Below, piece after piece: positions 36,441 through 45,455 of a stretch of DNA of 64,000 nt (within the stretch, counting starts at the first letter, position 1; every line of letters starts with the position of its first letter). The position numbers were made by a program, and so were the translations under genes. The notes beneath the pieces are model-generated. The model did not search any database. It was not told the DNA's origin and worked only from the letters and a program-made list of their open reading frames with translations. The DNA comes from Caldisericum exile_A (GTDB lineage Bacteria; Caldisericota; Caldisericia; Caldisericales; Caldisericaceae): positions 39,314-103,313 of the forward strand of contig NZ_JBLOBF010000006.1 in the NCBI RefSeq assembly GCF_047785965.1, in the 5' to 3' direction.

Positions 36441-39400
36441 TCAATCTTCCAGTATTAAGCTTGTTGTTTCCTTCAATTTTTCAAGTTCAAGGTCGTAGAA
36501 AATTTTTTCTATCTCTTTGTTATAGTCGTGAATGCCAAGTTCAATTTCATCCATTCTTTTTTCAAGCTCTTTCGTGTATTCTTCGCTTACAAAAGGTGAG
36601 ATTTTTTTGTTTTTCTTTATAAGGTTTAAGACTTCTATGCCAAGTTTTGTTGGAATTAAGAAACCTTTTCTATCTATAACATACTTTCTTGCAATGAGCT
36701 TTTCAATTGTGATCGCATATGTGGATGGCCTACCGATTCCTTTTTCTTGCATCTCTTGAATTATTGTTGCATGCGTATAAAATGGAACTTCACTTCTTCT
36801 TATAAGGATTTTATTTGTAATTTGTATATTTCCCTCGGCAATTGGATATACCTCAACAGGTAAAATTTTATTAAAACCTTCATGGACAATTTTGATATTC
36901 AAGTCTTCCTCTTTTTGAAGCACAAGGTCATCAAAAGTAAGTGAGAACAAGACTTTTCCAACTTCCAAAACCGTCTCTTTCATTTGCGATGCAATGAATT
37001 GCCTGAAGATGAGATCGTAGAGTTTTAGGTGAAGTGGAGTGATTCCTAAAATAGTGTTTATTGTAAGGTATGACTTTAAATCTTCTACATCCATTGCCTT
37101 TGTGGGACGAATGCATTCATGTGCGCCGCCAATTTGTGAGTATGTTCTGATGCTTAAAAAGTCGTTTCCAAAATGTTCTTCTATGTATTCTTTTGCAATT
37201 CTAACACCTGCATCGCTTACTCTTATGCTGTCAGTTCTGTGATAGGTAATTAATCCCATTTCAAAGAGATCTTGGGCAAGTTGCATGGTTGTGTATACGG
37301 GCAGTTTTAGTTTATTAGATGCCTCCTTTAAGAGCGTGTAGGTTTCAAATGGCTTTACAAAAACTCTCTCATCTTTTGTCTCAAGGATTTTTACTGAGAT
37401 CTCGTTAATATTATCAAGCTCTTCTTTATTTATTGGTCTTTCAAGCTTGAATTCAATCATCTTCGAATTAAAGAATACTCTTAAATAAGGGTATTTTTTT
37501 GATGCCTCAATTCCTCTTTTAACAATCCATTCAAGGACTGGCGTTTGCACTCTTCCTGCTGAAAGTGTTTTTAAAGCCTTTTCTTTCTGGATGTATTGAG
37601 AAACTGTAAAGCCTACAAATCTATCTGCAATCCTTCTTAAAAATTGTGCCTTAACAAGTTTAATATTTAATTCTCTTGAGTTTCTTATTGCATTTTCAAA
37701 TGCATACTTTGTAATCTCATGAAATTCGATTCTTTTTATGTTATTTGCATATGGCGAAAGATTAAGGAAAAGGTCATAACTTATCTTTTCTCCTTCTGTA
37801 TCTGGATCAGATGCAAGAAGAACTTCATTAACTTCCAAGGATAATCTCCTAAGTGCCTTAAGTATGTTTTCTCTATCTTCATCAATTGGCTCAAAAATTG
37901 GAATGAATGTTTCACCATTCTTTAAAACTCCGAAATACCCTTCTGTTTTGTTAAGGTCAAGGACATGCCCCTTTGATGCAGCAATTGTAAGGATTGTGTC
38001 CTTCATGATGATTTCAAATGCATCAAGATTTAAAATGCGCCTTCTTACTGGTTTACCGTAGAAAGACGCAATTGTCCTTGCCTTGTTAGGAGACTCAACA
38101 ATTACGAGTTTTGTGTTAAACTTCAAACCTTCTTTTGGGATAAACCCACTTTCTATTTTTTGTGCAAGTGCTCTGTCGTTATCAATTTCTCTAAGGATGC
38201 TTTCAAGGTCAAGACTCTCGTAAGGTAATAAATCTCCTTCTCCAATAAACCATTTGAGTTTTTTCCTTAAGACTGAGAGCATTTTGAAATCATTTGTCAA
38301 AATGAGAGAAAGTCCTTTTGTAAGTCCTGTTGCTATGAGGCGTGAAGTCCTTCCAGATGCCTGTATGTAGCCTGTGATATCGACAACTATGAATGAAAGT
38401 TCATTCCCTTTCCTGTGAAGGGCAATATCAGGAGTTTCTTCTACAATTTTTAAAATATCTTCTCTATTAAGTAGTTCCTTGAAATAATTTATTGCTTCAT
38501 TATAGGCCTTTTGATAAGGACTTTCGATACCCTCTTCAACAAAATTTGAGTATCTTTTAAGAATGTTCAGGTGTCTAAAGATTTTTGTCATTTCAGATTC
38601 AGGAAGGATTTTCTTTCTTGTAATATGTGGAATAAGCAAAAGAATTGCATAGTATATGCCTCTATTTCCCTCCGTTGTGCTAAGCGAAAACTTCATCTTT
38701 GGAACACCTAAAAAGAGTGCATATCTTATAACTGATGGGAGGTCAATGCCTCTTGCAAGTGGATTTCTGTAAGTGGAAAATCCTACAAGTACATCAAGAT
38801 TTCCTTCTTTAAAATCCTTTAAGACTTTTGCAAGGTTTTCATAGGAAGCTGCCTTTACGCCATTTTTATTGAGCAATTGCACGAATTTTTCAAGATCTTC
38901 TTTTGTGTAATCTGCATTTAAAAATACAAGACCACCCTTTCCTAATTTCTTAATTTCTGAAAGAGCAGCTTTTGTAAGGTCATCCTGTGTAATTTTGTAC
39001 GCATCGACTACGTTTCTCAAGGTTGAGACAACGCGCCCTACTTCAAAGTCAAGGAGTTCTCTAAAGAGCAAAACTTTCTTTGACTTTGGGTTTGTTGTTG
39101 CAGATGAAACGATTAAAACACCTTTCTTTTTTTCCTTAATTTTGTTTACTTCTTCAATTGCACTTTGTAATGTTTGTGGGTTAACCTTATTTTTAACTGA
39201 AAGTCTCTTAAGATCAATGAGTTTTAGTGCTTTTTCTATATCATTATCGTTAAAGTTCAAGAGTTTTAGCACTTTGTCGATATTTTTTGAATTCTTGAGT
39301 ATTGAATCAACATCGTCAATTAGTACAAGGGAGTAAAAACCTTTTGGCACAATATCAAAGTTTTTATATAGAAAGTTTGTAGTTGTTATGAGGATTTTAA

Positions 39401-39932
39401 AATCTCCTTCTTGGATACGGTATTTAAGAACTTCAAGCGTATTTTTGGGGAGATTTGAGTCATACGCGATGATATCGTTTTCTTCAATTCCAAAAGTTAA
39501 TAACTTTTCTTTTGCAAGTTTTACAAGGATGTTTGTTGGGAAAATTAGATACACAAAACCAATGTTATTTTCTGAGATATATTTTGAAAGCGCAAGCCCA
39601 AATGTTGTTTTGCCAATTCCCGTTGGGGCAATGAGTGCAAAGGAGTTATCGAGGAAAAACCTTGTTGCCCACATCTCCTGAAGTGAGGATAGTGTAAAGC
39701 CTGTAATGTTTTCGAATGTCTTTTTGAATCTTTGCATATGTGTTCTTAAATTACAAACAGGCTGAAATTGATCGATTTTAAGGTAATTACAGATTTGTTC
39801 TTTTGGGACAATTTTTTCAAGACATACTTTACATGTTAGCCCTAATTTTAACCTTTCGTCATCAATATCATTTCCGCAGTTTGGACATAGGTTTTTATAA
39901 ATCGTTGGAATTGTTTCCATATTTTCCTCCAT
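36441..39932 (-). CDS. rgy: Reverse gyrase
   Basis: A 1163-residue fusion of a helicase and a type IA topoisomerase that introduces positive supercoils. The N-terminal zinc finger is complete (Cys16, 19, 34, 37). The helicase has Walker A APTGIGKTT at 102-110 and the reverse-gyrase form of motif II, LVLIDDVDSIL. The topoisomerase begins with the TOPRIM motif VIVESPNKARTIASFYGKP near 605, has SDPDTEGEKI, and its catalytic tyrosine is in GLITYHRTDS near residue 897. The second zinc finger that usually interrupts TOPRIM is missing: there are no cysteines between SKGHVLDL and ASDPDTEGE. The start is supported by GGAGGAAAAT. Its presence implies extreme thermophily or acquisition from a thermophile. 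Confidence 0.95.
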   Translation of the reverse strand: MEENMETIPTIYKNLCPNCGNDIDDERLKLGLTCKVCLEKIVPKEQICNYLKIDQFQPVCNLRTHMQRFKKTFENITGFTLSSLQEMWATRFFLDNSFALIAPTGIGKTTFGLALSKYISENNIGFVYLIFPTNILVKLAKEKLLTFGIEENDIIAYDSNLPKNTLEVLKYRIQEGDFKILITTTNFLYKNFDIVPKGFYSLVLIDDVDSILKNSKNIDKVLKLLNFNDNDIEKALKLIDLKRLSVKNKVNPQTLQSAIEEVNKIKEKKKGVLIVSSATTNPKSKKVLLFRELLDFEVGRVVSTLRNVVDAYKITQDDLTKAALSEIKKLGKGGLVFLNADYTKEDLEKFVQLLNKNGVKAASYENLAKVLKDFKEGNLDVLVGFSTYRNPLARGIDLPSVIRYALFLGVPKMKFSLSTTEGNRGIYYAILLLIPHITRKKILPESEMTKIFRHLNILKRYSNFVEEGIESPYQKAYNEAINYFKELLNREDILKIVEETPDIALHRKGNELSFIVVDITGYIQASGRTSRLIATGLTKGLSLILTNDFKMLSVLRKKLKWFIGEGDLLPYESLDLESILREIDNDRALAQKIESGFIPKEGLKFNTKLVIVESPNKARTIASFYGKPVRRRILNLDAFEIIMKDTILTIAASKGHVLDLNKTEGYFGVLKNGETFIPIFEPIDEDRENILKALRRLSLEVNEVLLASDPDTEGEKISYDLFLNLSPYANNIKRIEFHEITKYAFENAIRNSRELNIKLVKAQFLRRIADRFVGFTVSQYIQKEKALKTLSAGRVQTPVLEWIVKRGIEASKKYPYLRVFFNSKMIEFKLERPINKEELDNINEISVKILETKDERVFVKPFETYTLLKEASNKLKLPVYTTMQLAQDLFEMGLITYHRTDSIRVSDAGVRIAKEYIEEHFGNDFLSIRTYSQIGGAHECIRPTKAMDVEDLKSYLTINTILGITPLHLKLYDLIFRQFIASQMKETVLEVGKVLFSLTFDDLVLQKEEDLNIKIVHEGFNKILPVEVYPIAEGNIQITNKILIRRSEVPFYTHATIIQEMQEKGIGRPSTYAITIEKLIARKYVIDRKGFLIPTKLGIEVLNLIKKNKKISPFVSEEYTKELEKRMDEIELGIHDYNKEIEKIFYDLELEKLKETTSLILED

Positions 39933-39975
39933 TCCATTATAATTTTAATGTGAAAATTTTAAAAGGAGGTTTTAA

Positions 39976-40128
39976 ATGGAAGGACTTTTGTTTATTTATG
40001 TGATTCTTGTAGTTGCCCTTGCAGTATTGCCATTTGTTTGGCTTCATAACATCAGTCTTAACGCATATAGGAGCTATCAAGAACTCAAAGAAATAAAGGA
40101 GATGCTTAAAGAGTTAAAGAATAAATAA
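39976..40128 (+). CDS. Small single-span membrane protein (50 residues)
   Basis: ATG 39976 follows AAAGGAGG at the ideal distance, with a perfect TATAAT at 39938-39943. The 50-residue product has one membrane helix (LLFIYVILVVALAVLPFVWL, residues 4-23) and a charged cytosolic tail ending in alternating K/E (QELKEIKEMLKELKNK) that should form an amphipathic or coiled-coil helix. I do not recognise the family. The strong expression signals are better than those of most genes here, which argues that it is real. It is transcribed divergently from reverse gyrase. Confidence 0.65.
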   Translation: MEGLLFIYVILVVALAVLPFVWLHNISLNAYRSYQELKEIKEMLKELKNK

Positions 40129-40219
40129 AAGTATCTCTCGAAATTTAAACTTTTAAGATGATGACTTTGAAATTTTTTTGAAATTTTTAAAGTTGCTATT
40201 ATCATATTCTTGAGGTGAT

Positions 40220-40819
40220 ATGATGCAATATAATATTTACATTACAGGCGTTGGTGGTCAGGGAGTGGTAAAGACATCAATTGTAATAGGTCAAGCTTGT
40301 ATAAAACAAGGCCTAAATGTTGTAACCTCCGAAATTCATGGAATGTCCCAAAGGGGAGGGGTGGTTCCAGTTGAGGTTAGAATAGGCGATGTAAATGGCC
40401 CCATTATTAAAAAAGGAGGCGCAGATTTACTTCTATCTTTTGAGCCTCTTGAGGCTTTGCGTGCCCTTCCAAAATTAAATGAAAATACTTTTGCAATTGT
40501 TAATACCGGAGAAATTGTGCCATTTACAGCGTCACTTGGAATTTCAGAATATCTTTCAAGTGACGAATATCTTTCTGAATTAAAAAAATATCTTAAGGTT
40601 GTTATTCCTGTGAATGCTGAGGCTATTGCAAAAGAAGTTGGGGATAGCATCCTTTCTAATATGGTCATATTGGGAGTAGGTGCATCTGTTCCAAATTTTC
40701 CTCTCAAAAAGGAATTCATTGTTGAGGCAATAAAGGAGAGTTTTAAGCCGCGGTATGTAAATTTGAATATTAAGGCATTTGAAAAAGGTTTTGAAATAGG
40801 GGAAGCTAACTTTAAATAA
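40220..40819 (+). CDS. IorB-like 2-oxoacid:ferredoxin oxidoreductase gamma/beta subunit (orphan)
   Basis: A 199-residue protein of the POR gamma domain family: NIYITGVGGQGVVKTSIVIGQA at the N-terminus, SEIHGMSQRGGVVPVEVRIG next, both diagnostic of IorB (indolepyruvate ferredoxin oxidoreductase). The catalytic IorA subunit is not within this window, so it is an orphan here. GAGGTGAT precedes two consecutive ATG codons (40220 and 40223). A bidirectional terminator follows. Confidence 0.83.
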   Translation: MMQYNIYITGVGGQGVVKTSIVIGQACIKQGLNVVTSEIHGMSQRGGVVPVEVRIGDVNGPIIKKGGADLLLSFEPLEALRALPKLNENTFAIVNTGEIVPFTASLGISEYLSSDEYLSELKKYLKVVIPVNAEAIAKEVGDSILSNMVILGVGASVPNFPLKKEFIVEAIKESFKPRYVNLNIKAFEKGFEIGEANFK

Positions 40820-40841
40820 GAAAAAGGAGGATTTAAAATAC

Positions 40842-40866
40842 AGGCGGGGTAATTACCCCGCCTTTT
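40842..40866. terminator. Bidirectional intrinsic terminator between iorB-like and peroxiredoxin genes
   Basis: AGGCGGGGTA (40842-40851) pairs with TACCCCGCCT (40854-40863), a perfect ten-base-pair stem with a two-base loop, followed by TTTT on the plus strand and preceded by AAAATA, giving a T-run on the minus strand. It sits between two converging genes and would serve both. Confidence 0.9.
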
Positions 40867-40887
40867 ATATTTATCGGTTTTCGGGAC

Positions 40888-41547
40888 TTATTTTACTTTC
40901 TTATGGCAGAACCACCAATCGTAGCAAGTGTATTCCTTCATTCTCTTAGAGGCAGCCTCTACATTATCTGCGGGTGGTATAATCACCTCATCTTTAATGA
41001 GTTCGTTATTTGGCCAATTTGCAGGCATTGCTACGCCTTCTTTGTCAGAAACTTGTAGTGCTTCAACGATTCTTAGAATTTCATCCATATTTCTACCAAG
41101 TTCCTGTGGATAGTAGAGCATCGTCCTTAAAATGCCTTTGTCATCAACTACAAATACAGCCCTAACAGTGTTTGTGCCCTTGCTTGGATGAAGCATTCCA
41201 AGTGCTTCTGCAATTGCTCCTCTATCGTCTGCAATTATAGGGAATGGGATTTGGACTTTTAGTGTGTTTTCAATCCACTCAACCCATTTAATGTGAGAGA
41301 AAACTTGGTCAATTGAAAGTCCAATAAGCTCAGTATTAAGTTTCTTAAATTGCTCATACCTCTTTGCAAATGCTACAAACTCGGTTGTGCAAACAGGGGT
41401 AAAATCAGCAGGATGGCTGAAAAGTATAAACCACTTTCCTTTGTAGTCATCTGGTAATTTCTTAACACCATGAGTTGTTTTAACAGTAAATTCTGGGAAT
41501 TTCTCTCCTAATAAAGGCAATCTCTTAATTTCTTCCATCTTACCCAC
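40888..41547 (-). CDS. Thioredoxin peroxidase-type peroxiredoxin (archaeal Tpx/Prx6 type)
   Basis: A 219-residue peroxiredoxin. The peroxidatic cysteine is Cys53 in HPADFTPVCTTEF; the long C-terminal arm ends EYTCYDWWFCHKK with Cys208 and Cys214. This spacing closely matches the Aeropyrum-type thioredoxin peroxidase (Cys50, 207, 213), so it probably uses a C-terminal resolving cysteine though it belongs to the Prx6 subfamily. It reduces hydrogen and alkyl peroxides. AGGAGGTGGGTAAG lies upstream of the ATG. Confidence 0.92.
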   Translation of the reverse strand: MGKMEEIKRLPLLGEKFPEFTVKTTHGVKKLPDDYKGKWFILFSHPADFTPVCTTEFVAFAKRYEQFKKLNTELIGLSIDQVFSHIKWVEWIENTLKVQIPFPIIADDRGAIAEALGMLHPSKGTNTVRAVFVVDDKGILRTMLYYPQELGRNMDEILRIVEALQVSDKEGVAMPANWPNNELIKDEVIIPPADNVEAASKRMKEYTCYDWWFCHKKVK

Positions 41548-41740
41548 CTCCTAATTTATAATTTTTCTAAACTACACTTTAATTATAATAGAAAAAAATT
41601 TTTTGTCAAGAGAAAGGTTCATTAAAAGTTTTTCTTAAGACTTCGATGATACTATTTTAATTTTTTTAAGGAAATTTTTTGAAAGACTTACACATATTTG
41701 TTTTTTTGTTGCATTTATTTATAATCTTAAAGAGGAGATT

Positions 41741-42481
41741 ATGGATTTGCACAAAAATATAGGGATTTTACTTATTCACGGCTTTACAGGAAATCTTAAA
41801 ACTCTATCCTATTTAAAGGATCAGTTCGAAAATAATGGATTTATTATAGAAATGCCATCTCTTTCAGGACATAATTCAAATTACATGGATCTTGAAAAAG
41901 TAAATTATGAAGATTGGTTTAATGATGTTGAAAATTCATATAGAAAGTTAAGTGAGAAAACCGATAAAATATTTGCCTTTGGGCTTTCAATGGGTGGAGC
42001 ACTTGCTCTTCATCTGCAAACAAAGTTTAAGGATATTAAAGGGCTTATCCTTGTAAATCATGCGCTTATCCTCAAAAAGAGTTTTAAATTGTTGCTTGTC
42101 CCAATTTTGAGGCATTTTATAAAATTTGTCTATGATCCAGGGTCTGACATCAAAGATAAATCAAAAACAGGTCTTGCGTATGATTACATTTCTTTGAATG
42201 CACTTTATGAGTTTATGAAGCTTATGGAAGTTATAAAAGAAGAACTTCCAAATGTAAGCGCACCTCTTCTTATTTTCAAATCTCTTGAAGATCATGTAAT
42301 TCCATATGAAAGCGTTTTAATTACCCTTAGAAGCGTTGGCTCTGATGAAATTTTCCTTGTTCATCTTAAAAATTCATATCATGTTGCAACCGAGGATTTT
42401 GACAAGGAGATTATTTTTAATAAAAGTGTTGAATTCATAAAGACAATCTTAAGGAGGGAAAATGGAAACGAATTCTGCTGA
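41741..42481 (+). CDS. Alpha/beta-hydrolase, Est30-like carboxylesterase
   Basis: A 246-residue serine hydrolase. The oxyanion segment LLIHGFTGNLKTLSYLKDQF is at the N-terminus, the nucleophile Ser83 is in FGLSMGGALAL, the acid is probably Asp in SLEDHVIPYES and the base His in KNSYHVATEDFDKE. The arrangement and size match thermophilic Est30/YvaK-type carboxylesterases and monoacylglycerol lipases. A TTGTTT-16-TATAAT promoter (41698-41725) and AGAGGAG precede it. It overlaps the transporter gene by 20 bases, which suggests hydrolysis of a substrate or product of that transporter. Confidence 0.82.
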   Translation: MDLHKNIGILLIHGFTGNLKTLSYLKDQFENNGFIIEMPSLSGHNSNYMDLEKVNYEDWFNDVENSYRKLSEKTDKIFAFGLSMGGALALHLQTKFKDIKGLILVNHALILKKSFKLLLVPILRHFIKFVYDPGSDIKDKSKTGLAYDYISLNALYEFMKLMEVIKEELPNVSAPLLIFKSLEDHVIPYESVLITLRSVGSDEIFLVHLKNSYHVATEDFDKEIIFNKSVEFIKTILRRENGNEFC

Positions 42482-43721
42482 AATAAAACCCAAGGCAAAT
42501 TTCAAAAAGGTATTCCTTTTGGGGATGAGTTCATTTTCGGATCAACTCTTTTGGGGTATTTATAACACAGATATCCCAATTATTGTGCAAACAATTTACC
42601 ACCTTTCTAATACCCTTACAGGTTGGGTTATGAACATTGATAACATTCTTGGTCTTGTACTTCTTCCACTTGTAGGAATGCTTTCTGATAGGACAAACAC
42701 GAGAATCGGAAAAAGGATGCCCTACATTCTTGGTGGCCTTTTAGGTGGAGCTTTCTTTTTCTTTCTTATAGCACTTTTTGCACATTTTGAGTTGCCATTT
42801 ATGTATGTATTTTTTGCAATATTTTTTGCCGTATCGGCTATGTCAGTCCAAAGGTCTCCGACAATTGCTCTTATGGCAGACATTACCCCAAAAGAGGATA
42901 GGGCCCCTGCAAACTCAATTATGAACTTAATGACAGGTATTGGTGGCATATTCGGAATACTTGTTGTGGGAATGATCTCATCGGTGAATAGACTTTTAGG
43001 ATTTTTCGTTGCAAGTATCTTTATTGTAATTGGAGCACTTGTTGTGTTCTTTTCCGTAAATGAAAAAAGAGATGCCATATATAGAAGTGAAGGTGAAAGC
43101 GAAGAGCCTTTTAGTATATTTAAGTCATTTGGGCTTTTATTTAAAAAAGAGAATGTTTCTCTTTTGTTTCTTCTTCTTTCAGTTGCGTTTGGTTGGATTG
43201 GAGTTAATACCGTTGAAACTTTTTACACCGCTTTTATGAGTATGGAATCTGGACTTTCTCCAACTGTTGGCGAGCAGATGGCGAAACTAAATCTTTCTAT
43301 CTTCTTTATTACATTTATTGCCTTTTCAATCCCTGCAGGTTTTCTTGGTAAAAAATATCGAAGAAAACTTCCTATGCTTGTTGGTCTTTTGGGACTTGTT
43401 TTTGTGTTTGGAGTTGTTGTTTTTGTTAAGAATTACTCTATTCACAAGTATCTTTTTGCACTTGGTGGTATTTTGTGGGATCTTTTCATTGTGAATGCAA
43501 TTCCAACAGTTATTGATTTTGGGACACCTGAAACACAAGGCACATACACTGGTTTCTATTATCTTTTCTCTCAAACTGCAAATATCGTTGCTCCTGTTCT
43601 TGCTGGTAGTTTTGCTGATGCGTTTAAGACAAAATTTGTTATTTTCCCTATATCTGTGATTGCCTTTATTGTGGCGTTTGCTTCTCTTACATTTATGAGA
43701 AGAATTCCTATTAAAGACTAA
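42462..43721 (+). CDS. Major facilitator transporter, glycoside-pentoside-hexuronide/SLC45-like
   Basis: A 419-residue protein with about 12 membrane segments. The motif LVGMLSDRTNTRIGKRMPYILGG between helices 2 and 3 is typical of GPH/SLC45-like sugar:cation symporters, and ALMADITPKEDRAPANSIMNL is the corresponding later motif. Substrate is likely a sugar but not determined. It is the second gene of an esterase-transporter-phosphotransacylase operon, with a start overlapping the esterase by 20 bases after AAGGAGGG. Confidence 0.8.
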   Translation: METNSAEIKPKANFKKVFLLGMSSFSDQLFWGIYNTDIPIIVQTIYHLSNTLTGWVMNIDNILGLVLLPLVGMLSDRTNTRIGKRMPYILGGLLGGAFFFFLIALFAHFELPFMYVFFAIFFAVSAMSVQRSPTIALMADITPKEDRAPANSIMNLMTGIGGIFGILVVGMISSVNRLLGFFVASIFIVIGALVVFFSVNEKRDAIYRSEGESEEPFSIFKSFGLLFKKENVSLLFLLLSVAFGWIGVNTVETFYTAFMSMESGLSPTVGEQMAKLNLSIFFITFIAFSIPAGFLGKKYRRKLPMLVGLLGLVFVFGVVVFVKNYSIHKYLFALGGILWDLFIVNAIPTVIDFGTPETQGTYTGFYYLFSQTANIVAPVLAGSFADAFKTKFVIFPISVIAFIVAFASLTFMRRIPIKD

Positions 43722-43733
43722 AAGGAGGTTTTT

Positions 43734-44630
43734 ATGTTTAAAAATTTCCAGGAAATTATTGAGCATCTCAAAGGCGTTGGAAAAACTCCAATTGTTGTTG
43801 TGGGGGAAGATAGAGATGCAGTCGAAGCAGTATTCGATGCTTACAAAATTGGAATTGGTGTTGGTATTTTTATAGGAAGCAAGGAGAAGTTTGACAAGAT
43901 TTTTGAGGAATTTGAAGATAAAGGATTTATAAAAGATGTTATTGATTCAAAGGATGATGAAGAAAAGTGCAAAATTGCAGTTGAAACTGTTAAAAACGAA
44001 GGCATACTTCTAAAAGGTTCAGTAAAAACTGCTACCCTTTTAAAGGCAGTTCTTAATAAAGATTGGGGGCTTAGAACTGATAGAATTATTACAAGTGTTG
44101 CAGCATTTGAATCAAATTATGAAGGAAGAGAAAAGATCATACTCTTATCAGACGGGGGAGTTTTAATTCGCCCTGACATTGATACACTTGTTAAGGAAAT
44201 TGATAATGCTGTTTTTGTTGCAAATAAACTTGGAAACCCTATGCCTAAGGTTGCGCTACTTTGTGCAGTTGAAGTTGTAAATCCTGATATGCCTGAAACC
44301 TTGAATGCAGCTATGCTTAGAAAAATGTGGGAGAGAGGCCAAATAAAAGGGTGTATAGTTGATGGACCGCTTGCACTTGACAATGCACTTTCTGTTTATG
44401 CAAAAGAGAAAAAAGGTATTGTTTCAGATGTTGCAGGTGATGCAGATATTCTTATAACTCCCGATATAGTGTCAGGAAATATACTTGGAAAAGCAGTTGA
44501 GTATATTGGTGGAAAACCACTTGCAGTGACTGTTGTAGGAGCCTCAAGACCTATTATGATACCGTCGCGTGCAGATAAAGCCGAATCCAAACTCCGTTCA
44601 ATTGCTTTGACAATCCTTATATCAAAATAG
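43734..44630 (+). CDS. ptb: Phosphate acetyl/butyryltransferase
   Basis: A 298-residue member of the phosphotransacylase family (Ptb type): TPIVVVGEDRDAVEAVFDAYK at the N-terminus, KGSVKTATLLKAVLNKDWGLRT, the phosphate-binding LLSDGGVLIRPDI and the C-terminal IGGKPLAVTVVGASRPIMIPSRADKAESKLRSIA. It converts an acyl-CoA to acyl phosphate, which an acyl kinase turns into ATP. This could follow the acyl-CoA made by the 2-oxoacid:ferredoxin oxidoreductase, a route for amino-acid fermentation; no kinase gene is in the window. AAAGGAGG lies before the ATG. Confidence 0.82.
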   Translation: MFKNFQEIIEHLKGVGKTPIVVVGEDRDAVEAVFDAYKIGIGVGIFIGSKEKFDKIFEEFEDKGFIKDVIDSKDDEEKCKIAVETVKNEGILLKGSVKTATLLKAVLNKDWGLRTDRIITSVAAFESNYEGREKIILLSDGGVLIRPDIDTLVKEIDNAVFVANKLGNPMPKVALLCAVEVVNPDMPETLNAAMLRKMWERGQIKGCIVDGPLALDNALSVYAKEKKGIVSDVAGDADILITPDIVSGNILGKAVEYIGGKPLAVTVVGASRPIMIPSRADKAESKLRSIALTILISK

Positions 44631-45455
44631 ATAGGATTACCCGATTGTAAAAGGGTATAATATCCAATTAACTAATAGAAGAAAAGGGTTCCACTTTATA
44701 TATTAACCTAAAATTGTTTTTATTTAGTGTTTATTGAATGAAGTTCGAAGATTTTCAAATTTAGAAGGGGATACGGTTCTTCCACTCAATGGTTTGTCAT
44801 TCCAAAGCCAATTTTCATTTGTCATTCCGAAGGCAATTTGTTGTCATTCCAAAGTCAATTTTCATTTGTCATTCCGAAGCCGAAGGCGAGGAATCTCCTC
44901 TGTTTCAGGGGAGTATTGAGGGGGGTTGTTTCCCCCTCAAAATGGTTGTCATTCCGAAGTCGCGTAGCCACGAGGAATACCTTATTTAGAGGGGGATTTG
45001 AAATTCTCCCCCTCTAACTCCCCCCTAAAAAGGCTGAGAATCCTCGTCACTTCGTTCCTCGGATTGACAATTCTTTGATGTGTTTTTGGGGGAGTATTGA
45101 GGGGGTTGTTGCCCACTCAAACTGGTTGTCATATCGAGCGAAGTAAGATATCTCCTCTGTTTATATTGGAGGAAGTAAAATCCCCCTTCGAACTACCCTA
45201 AAAGGAGGAGATTTCTATTACTCGAAGGGGTAAAAGTCCCATTCGAACTACCCCAAAAGGAGGAGATTTCTCCTCACTGCGTTCGTCGAAATGACAATCA
45301 TTGGAAGGGGGCACATCCCCCTTCCAACTTTCCCCTTAAAACAAAAAAATAACTTTTCACTTTCATTTGTCATTCCGAAGGCTTTAGCCTGAGGAATCTC
45401 CTCCTTATTTCCTTTTTGTATTATAATGTGCGATAATATTTTGAAGGAGAAAATC
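44631..45455. repeat. Hairpin-repeat island 4 with flanks
   Basis: 44631-44780 is A+T-rich without recognised elements. From 44790 to 45410 there are six hairpin units representing all four arm classes: ATTCC at 44871-44894, 44951-44978 and 45372-45397; AATCC at 45039-45065 (reversed); ATATC at 45131-45151; ATTTC at 45266-45292 (reversed). Two half copies near 44820 and 44840 are truncated after the left arm. G/C-run modules lie between. TATAAT at 45422-45427 and GAAGGAG at 45443 belong to the next gene. Confidence 0.85.
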
